Shown: positions 60,082 to 64,000 of the stretch, piece by piece
Numbering within the stretch: position 1 is the stretch's first letter
How the letters are laid out: each line of letters opens with the position of its first letter
Program-made: the position numbers and the translations under genes
Notes under the pieces: model-generated
Database searches by the model: none
Seen by the model: only the letters and a program-made list of their open reading frames with translations
What the model was told of the DNA's origin: nothing
Source of the DNA: Halococcus salsus
Lineage (GTDB): Archaea > Halobacteriota > Halobacteria > Halobacteriales > Halococcaceae
DNA: 64,000 nucleotides
Reading direction: 5' to 3'
Assembly (NCBI RefSeq): GCF_009900715.1
Contig: NZ_JAAAJC010000001.1
Location: 423,216-487,215, forward strand

Positions 60082-60097
60082 CGGGATTCGAATCCCG
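60082..60097. other. Perfect 16-base palindrome resembling a tRNA T arm
   Basis: CGGGATTCGAATCCCG is self-complementary over all 16 bases and contains TTCGAAT, the usual T-loop sequence. No tRNA can be folded around it. It may be an operator for the divergent pair (59435 and 60211) or a fragment left by a mobile element at a tRNA. Confidence 0.5.
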
Positions 60098-60174
60098 AAC
60101 CAAAAATTTGAAGACGAACTTCGGGCGGGCACCCACGCCGGGACGGGAACGACCACCGGATCGGGGTGATGGGG

Positions 60175-60186
60175 ACGACTTTTACC
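60175..60186 (+). promoter_or_regulatory. TATA box of the arginase gene
   Basis: CGACTTTTACCC is centred about 29 bases before ATG 60211. It supports that start over the in-frame ATG at 60166. Confidence 0.5.
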
Positions 60187-60210
60187 CGGCGGGGGTCGAA
60201 CGCGAACGAC

Positions 60211-61107
60211 ATGGCAATCAGAACCATCGGGGTACCGATGGACCTCGGGGCCGACCGCCGCGGGGTCGACATGGGTCCCTCCGCCCTCCGATACGCGGGC
60301 CTCGCCACGGCGCTCGATTCGATCGGGCGGTCGTGTACCGACGCCGGCGACCTCTCGGTCTCCCACGCCGAGGAGCGCGACCCCGAGACCCGCGACCCGC
60401 GCGCGAAGTACCTCGACGAGATCGAATCGGTCTGTGGCCGCCTCGCCAACGAGGTCGCCGACGCGGTCGCCACGAACGACCTCCCGCTGGTGCTCGGCGG
60501 CGACCACTCGATCGCCATCGGCTCGCTCGTCGGCAGCGCCCGCGACGCCAGCCTCGGTGCGGTCTGGTTCGACGCCCACAGCGACGTCAACACCCCCGAG
60601 ACCACGCCCTCGGGCAACGTCCACGGGATGCCGCTCGCCGCCGCGCTCGGCTGGGGTTCGTTCGCCGACACGCCCTGGGCCAACGCCCCGACCCTCCGCG
60701 AGGAGAACGTCGTCCTCGTCGGGCTCCGAAGCGTCGACGACCCCGAACGCGAGCGCATCCGCGAGTCCGACGTCACCGCCTTCACGATGTCCGACATCGA
60801 CGAGCGAGGTGTGGTCGACGTCACCGAGGACGCGCTCGACATCGCCACCCGTGGCGTCGACGGGGTCCACGTCAGCCTCGACCTCGACTGGCTCGACCCC
60901 CGCCACGCTCCCGGCGTCGGGACGCCCGTGAGGGGTGGCGTGACCTACCGCGAGGCCCACTCCGCGATGGAGACCGTCGCCGAACGCGAGTCCCTGCTCC
61001 GCTCGCTCGAAGTCGTCGAGGCCAACCCAATCTTGGACTCCCACAACGAGACCGCCGAACTCGGTGTCGAGCTCGTCGCGAGCGCGCTCGGAAAGCGCGT
61101 GCTCTAA
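60211..61107 (+). CDS. rocF: Arginase family hydrolase (probable arginase)
   Basis: 298-residue ureohydrolase. The metal-binding blocks are complete: LVLGGDHSIAIGS near residue 97, WFDAHSDVNTPETTPSGNVH near 122 and SLDLDWLDPRHAPGVGTPVR near 225. The GNVHGMPLAAALG loop favours arginase over agmatinase, so hydrolysis of arginine to ornithine and urea is likeliest. ATG 60211 was chosen because MAIRTIGVPMDLGADRRG is the family N-terminus. Repeat element E starts within about 20 bases of its stop. Confidence 0.92.
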   Translation: MAIRTIGVPMDLGADRRGVDMGPSALRYAGLATALDSIGRSCTDAGDLSVSHAEERDPETRDPRAKYLDEIESVCGRLANEVADAVATNDLPLVLGGDHSIAIGSLVGSARDASLGAVWFDAHSDVNTPETTPSGNVHGMPLAAALGWGSFADTPWANAPTLREENVVLVGLRSVDDPERERIRESDVTAFTMSDIDERGVVDVTEDALDIATRGVDGVHVSLDLDWLDPRHAPGVGTPVRGGVTYREAHSAMETVAERESLLRSLEVVEANPILDSHNETAELGVELVASALGKRVL

Positions 61108-61425
61108 GAACCCCCACCTCACGCCCCACCTTTTGCTGCGCTCACTTCGTTCGCTGGCAAAATGTGGATCAAAAGCCTGCGTCACCCCACTCGCTCCGCT
61201 CGGGGGTTCCTTGGCCCGCTCGCTCCCTGCGGTCACTCGCGGTACAATTACTAACAACTCCCCGCCGCCACCGCGCAGCACCGCCGAAGCCCTCGGGCGC
61301 TCCGCGCCCTCGCCCTTCATCCGCCAGGAACCGCCCGCACCGCGACCGCGGCCGCGCCGCCACCGCAGGCCGCCGTTCGCGCCGCGGCCGCACCGCCGGC
61401 CCGGTCGTGCCGGCGGATCTCGTTG
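61108..61425 (-). repeat. Modular intergenic repeat, copy E
   Basis: The 323-base gap 61108-61430 is this element. About 18 bases after the arginase stop comes the core CCACCTTTTGC (61126-61136), a 20-base interior containing the pair GCTCACTTCGTTCGC, then GCAAAATGTGGATCAAAAG (61157-61175). It is the complement of the copy C core, second subtype. CGCGGTACAA (61238-61247), CCGAAGCCCTCGGG near 61283 and CTCGCCCTTCATCC near 61309 match copy D. The remainder is GC-rich with no gene. Confidence 0.87.
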
Positions 61426-61430
61426 GGGGG

Positions 61431-61631
61431 TTACTCGTCGAGTTCGAACGCGATCTCGACCTCGACCTGGTACTCGCGCTCGCCCGGGTCGCCGATCTCG
61501 ACCCCGAGGTTCTCCGTCGTCGCCCACTTCACGTCGTTGAGGGTCTCCTCGGCGCGGTCGATCGCGGCGTCGGTCGCGGCCTCGAAGCTCTCCTCGCTGG
61601 TACCGATCATCGTGATCTTCTTGTAGACCAT
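61431..61631 (-). CDS. Dodecin (flavin-binding protein)
   Basis: 66-residue dodecin, a dodecameric flavin store. [20 protein letters not shown] at the start and [13 protein letters not shown], then [14 protein letters not shown], give the beta-alpha-beta-beta fold; the Trp at about residue 36 stacks on the flavin, as in the halobacterial protein. ATG 61631 lies a few bases after the site implied by ATTAAATAT at 61660-61668. A longer frame to 61883 lies in the glutamate dehydrogenase gene and is not real. Confidence 0.94.
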   Translation of the reverse strand: MVYKKITMIGTSEESFEAATDAAIDRAEETLNDVKWATTENLGVEIGDPGEREYQVEVEIAFELDE

Positions 61632-61684
61632 CGCGCCCTCGATTGGAGACGTGGGGGCATTAAATATCCGCTCCGCGACGGCCG

Positions 61685-62941
61685 TCAGGGGAAGTTGCCG
61701 GCCTCGTCGTAGGCGTCGATGAGCCGCGAGAGCCCGACGACGTAGGCCGCCGTCCGGAAGCTCGGGAGCCCGCGCTCCTCGTAGGTCCCGACGAGGTCCT
61801 CGAACGCCTCGACCATCACCGTCTCGAGCTCGTCGTTGACGCGCTCCTCGCTCCAGTAGAACCGCTGGCGGTTCTGGACCCACTCGAAGTACGACACCGT
61901 GACGCCGCCGGCGTTCGCGAGCACGTCGGGGAAGACCGCGACGTCACGGTCACTCAACACGTCGTCGGCCCGCGGCGTGAGCGGCCCGTTCGCGCCCTCC
62001 ACGATGACCTCGGCCTCGACCTCCTCGGCGAGGTCGCGGTTGATCGCGTTCTCGAGCGCGGCCGGAATGAGGAGGTCGACGTCGAGGGTGAGGAGCTCCT
62101 CGTCGGTGAGCTGCTCCTCGACGTCGGGTGCGCCGGTGACGCTCCCGGTCTCGGTCTTGTGGTCCCTGACCGCCTGGGGGTCGAGGCCGTTCGAGTTGTA
62201 CACTCCACCGCTCGAATCGGAGACCGCCACGATGCTCGCGCCCTCCGCTTCGAGGAGTCGGGCCGCGATCGCGCCGACGTTGCCGTAGCCCTCGACCGCG
62301 ACCGTCGCGCCGTCGAGGTCGATGTCGAGGTAGTCGAACGCCTCGCGTGCGGTGAGCATCACTGACCGACCCGTGGCCTCGACCCGTCCCTCGCTCCCGC
62401 CGGATTCGAGCGCCTTGCCCGTCACGACGCCCGGCGCGGTGGTGTTCTCGAGGGTCTCGTAGGTGTCCTTCAACCAGTTCATCTCGCGCGGGCCGGTGTT
62501 GACGTCGGGTGCGGGAATGTCGACGTCGGGCCCGACCACCCGCCGAAGTTCCGCGGCGAACGCCCGCGTGAGCCGCTCGATCTCCCCCTCGGAGAGGTCG
62601 TCGGGATCGACCGCGATACCGCCCTTCCCACCGCCGTAGGGGATGTCGACCATCGCGCATTTGTAGGCCATCCAGCCCGAGAGCGCCTTCACCTCGTCAC
62701 GCGTGACGTTCGGGTGATACCGGAGCCCGCCCTTGTACGGCCCGCGGTCGCCGTTGTACTGCGAGCGGAAGGCCTCGAAGGTAGCGAGCGAGCCGTCGTC
62801 GCGTTCTATCGAGAGCGTGGTTTCGAGCACGCGTTCTGGGTGTTTGAACCGGTCGAGAACCCCCGAGGAAACGTCGAGGACCGCGGCGGCGTCGTCTATC
62901 TGTTCGTGGAGGCTCTCGAAGGGGTTCACGTCCTCGGACAT
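61685..62941 (-). CDS. Glutamate dehydrogenase (Glu/Leu/Phe/Val type)
   Basis: 418-residue hexameric dehydrogenase. The active-site block [20 protein letters not shown] and [20 protein letters not shown] at about residues 75-115 includes the catalytic lysine; [20 protein letters not shown] near 205 is the coenzyme loop. The carboxyl end ([20 protein letters not shown]) is standard. It reversibly converts glutamate to 2-oxoglutarate and ammonia. A second member of the family lies at the right edge. CCCTTAACAG at 62965-62974 on this strand fits a leaderless start. Confidence 0.94.
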   Translation of the reverse strand: MSEDVNPFESLHEQIDDAAAVLDVSSGVLDRFKHPERVLETTLSIERDDGSLATFEAFRSQYNGDRGPYKGGLRYHPNVTRDEVKALSGWMAYKCAMVDIPYGGGKGGIAVDPDDLSEGEIERLTRAFAAELRRVVGPDVDIPAPDVNTGPREMNWLKDTYETLENTTAPGVVTGKALESGGSEGRVEATGRSVMLTAREAFDYLDIDLDGATVAVEGYGNVGAIAARLLEAEGASIVAVSDSSGGVYNSNGLDPQAVRDHKTETGSVTGAPDVEEQLTDEELLTLDVDLLIPAALENAINRDLAEEVEAEVIVEGANGPLTPRADDVLSDRDVAVFPDVLANAGGVTVSYFEWVQNRQRFYWSEERVNDELETVMVEAFEDLVGTYEERGLPSFRTAAYVVGLSRLIDAYDEAGNFP

Positions 62942-63012
62942 CTTCTAGTCGATCGTCGAGACGCCTGTTAAGGGCGTCGAATGAATATCATGGTTATAGT
63001 ATAATGATCTGA

Positions 63013-63852
63013 TTACGCCTCGGCGGCGCGCGCTCGCTCGACCACCCGCTCGGCCTGCGCGATGAGCGGCGCGTCGACCATCTCGCCGTCGACGCGGAAC
63101 ACCCCGCGACCCTCGTCCGCGGCCCGGTCGCGGGCGTCGAGCACGCGTTCGGCCCACTCGACCCGCTCGGGCGTCGGCGTGTAGGCGTCGTTGACGACGG
63201 CGACTTGCGCTGGATGGATCACCATCTTGCCGTCGTAGCCGAGCCCCGCCCCAAACGCGGTCTCCTCGGCCAACCCCTCGCCATCCTCGATCGCGGTGAA
63301 GACGATGTCGACCGCGTCGACCCCGGCGGCGCTCGCCGCGAGCACGACCCGCTCGCGCGCGTAGAGCACTTCGGTTCCTTCGGGGGTCCGCGTCGCCCCG
63401 ATGTCGGCGGCGAGGTCCTCGGCCCCGAAACAGACCGCCGTCGTCGGGTCGGCGGCGGCGATCGCCGGAGCCGCCAGTACACCCTCTGCGGTCTCGATCA
63501 GCGCGAATATCGGGCGACCGGCGTCGTGCTCGGAGAGCACGTCGGCGACCCGTTCGACGTCCGCCGCGGAGCCGACCTTCGGGCACATCACCGCGTCAAG
63601 GCGTGGGTCGCCCCGAAGGACGACGTCGAGGTCCGCCTCGACTCCTTCTGCGGTGACCCGAACGCACACCTCACAGTCCGGATCGAAGTCCGACGTCAGA
63701 ACGTCGTTGACCGCCTCGCGGGCCTCGGCCATCCGTTCGGGCGCGACCGCGTCCTCCAGGTCGAAGACGACGACGTCCGCCCCGGTCGTCGGGGCCTTGC
63801 GGAGCATCTCGGGACGGTCACCCGGCGTGAACAGCACGCTTCGCCTAGCCAT
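63013..63852 (-). CDS. HpcH/HpaI-family CoA-ester lyase (CitE-like)
   Basis: 279-residue TIM-barrel lyase. SVLFTPGDRPEMLRKAPTTG at the N-terminus, VVVFDLEDAVAPERMAEARE near residue 27, FALIETAEGVLAAPAIA near 115 (metal-binding Glu), CFGAEDLAADIG near 141 (Asp) and GYDGKMVIHPAQVAVVNDAY near 202 are the CitE/malyl-CoA lyase motifs. The absence of CitD and CitF genes argues for a stand-alone malyl-CoA or methylmalyl-CoA lyase or thioesterase. It lies between two glutamate dehydrogenase genes on the same strand. Confidence 0.9.
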   Translation of the reverse strand: MARRSVLFTPGDRPEMLRKAPTTGADVVVFDLEDAVAPERMAEAREAVNDVLTSDFDPDCEVCVRVTAEGVEADLDVVLRGDPRLDAVMCPKVGSAADVERVADVLSEHDAGRPIFALIETAEGVLAAPAIAAADPTTAVCFGAEDLAADIGATRTPEGTEVLYARERVVLAASAAGVDAVDIVFTAIEDGEGLAEETAFGAGLGYDGKMVIHPAQVAVVNDAYTPTPERVEWAERVLDARDRAADEGRGVFRVDGEMVDAPLIAQAERVVERARAAEA

Positions 63853-63891
63853 GTCGGAGAACAGTGGACGGGTGACGTTAATCTACGGGCT

Positions 63892-64000
63892 TCAGGGCCA
63901 GAGGCCGCGCGCGCCGTGAGCCGCACCGACGCGTCGGAGCCCGACGATGTAGGCGGCCTCGCGCCACGTCGCGCCGTCGTGGGTCTCGAACGCCTCGCGG
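63892..64000 (-). CDS. Second glutamate dehydrogenase, C-terminal fragment (runs off window)
   Basis: The last 35 codons of a gene entering from the right edge. The frame reads EAFETHDGATWREAAYIVGL, then RRVGAAHGARGLWP and a TGA stop at 63892-63894. This matches the closing helix of Glu/Leu/Phe/Val dehydrogenases, where W-R-x-A-A-Y-x-x-G-L-x-R is conserved and aligns with [13 protein letters not shown] in the gene at 61685. It is therefore a paralogue. The rest is outside the window. Confidence 0.85.
   Translation of the reverse strand, partial: REAFETHDGATWREAAYIVGLRRVGAAHGARGLWP

Noticed and set aside
63853-63891. Possible promoter of the CitE-like gene
   Set aside because: TTAACGTCACC lies before the start on that strand but its spacing to ATG 63852 is too short for a leaderless TATA box; left unassigned.
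1-64000. Search for transposases, integrases, restriction or CRISPR-Cas genes
   Set aside because: None of the credible coding regions shows the motifs of these families; apart from the repeats and tRNA remnants the window looks like stable chromosome.

Overview
The window is GC-rich (about 65-70 percent by eye), gene-dense haloarchaeal chromosome. The gene set is typical of class Halobacteria: FtsZ1 followed by SecE and Spt5, TATA boxes placed 25-30 bases upstream of start codons (leaderless transcripts), acidic proteins, PGF-CTERM surface proteins, an intron-containing tRNA-Trp, and haloarchaeal families such as DUF5788, DUF5794 and DUF5795. A Halococcus-like genus is possible, but that is only an impression.

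Layout. Positions 1-3778 hold the end of an Mrp/Mnh Na+/H+ antiporter operon (D partial, E, F, G), overlapping an Agl23-like membrane protein gene. 3780-12105 holds a small regulator with a palindromic operator, CoaBC, a beta-helix surface protein, an SRPBCC protein, two tandem CaCA exchangers and D-aminoacyl-tRNA deacylase. 12162-15621 is the ftsZ1/secE/spt5 cluster, split by a second beta-helix protein. 15648-25065 holds a Tat lipoprotein, a PHP-domain protein, PEP carboxylase, a third beta-helix protein, CinA-type amidohydrolase, an SDR enzyme, endonuclease V and a zinc-finger rhomboid protease. 25306-31515 holds DUF5788, PolX, a Mut7-C protein, rhodanese, NUDIX, DUF420, DinB and a divergent 36-residue peptide gene.

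31577-35154 holds remnants of the tRNA-Trp 3' end, tRNA-Trp with a 105-base intron, a GNAT enzyme, a frameshifted regulator remnant, two DUF proteins and a uracil-DNA glycosylase. 35167-42731 is metabolic: acyl-CoA synthetase, triosephosphate isomerase, MBF1, CDP-alcohol transferase, AK6-type kinase, HisC, creatininase-family hydrolase, a class V aminotransferase and a 41-residue membrane peptide. 42752-49643 is a surface/export locus read leftward: a possible leader peptide, a 1190-residue seven-repeat surface protein, an RND transporter and a TrmB regulator. 49717-64000 holds an XPB-like helicase, VOC, CBS, DUF123 and MFS proteins, a gamma-class carbonic anhydrase, a cysteine synthase, an AT-richer EEP-family gene that looks foreign, DUF502, arginase, dodecin, glutamate dehydrogenase, a CitE-like lyase and the end of a second glutamate dehydrogenase.

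The most unusual feature is a family of at least five modular intergenic repeats of about 300-420 bases (5740-6160, 22196-22505, 34085-34500, 59100-59405, 61108-61425). Each has a core of paired T-rich and A-rich arms around a hairpin. One stem base pair changes in a compensatory way (A-T, G-C, C-G) among three copies, and three copies begin directly after a stop codon. No protein gene explains them. They could be mobile elements, terminators or structured 3' RNAs, and they are the best candidate here for an undescribed system.
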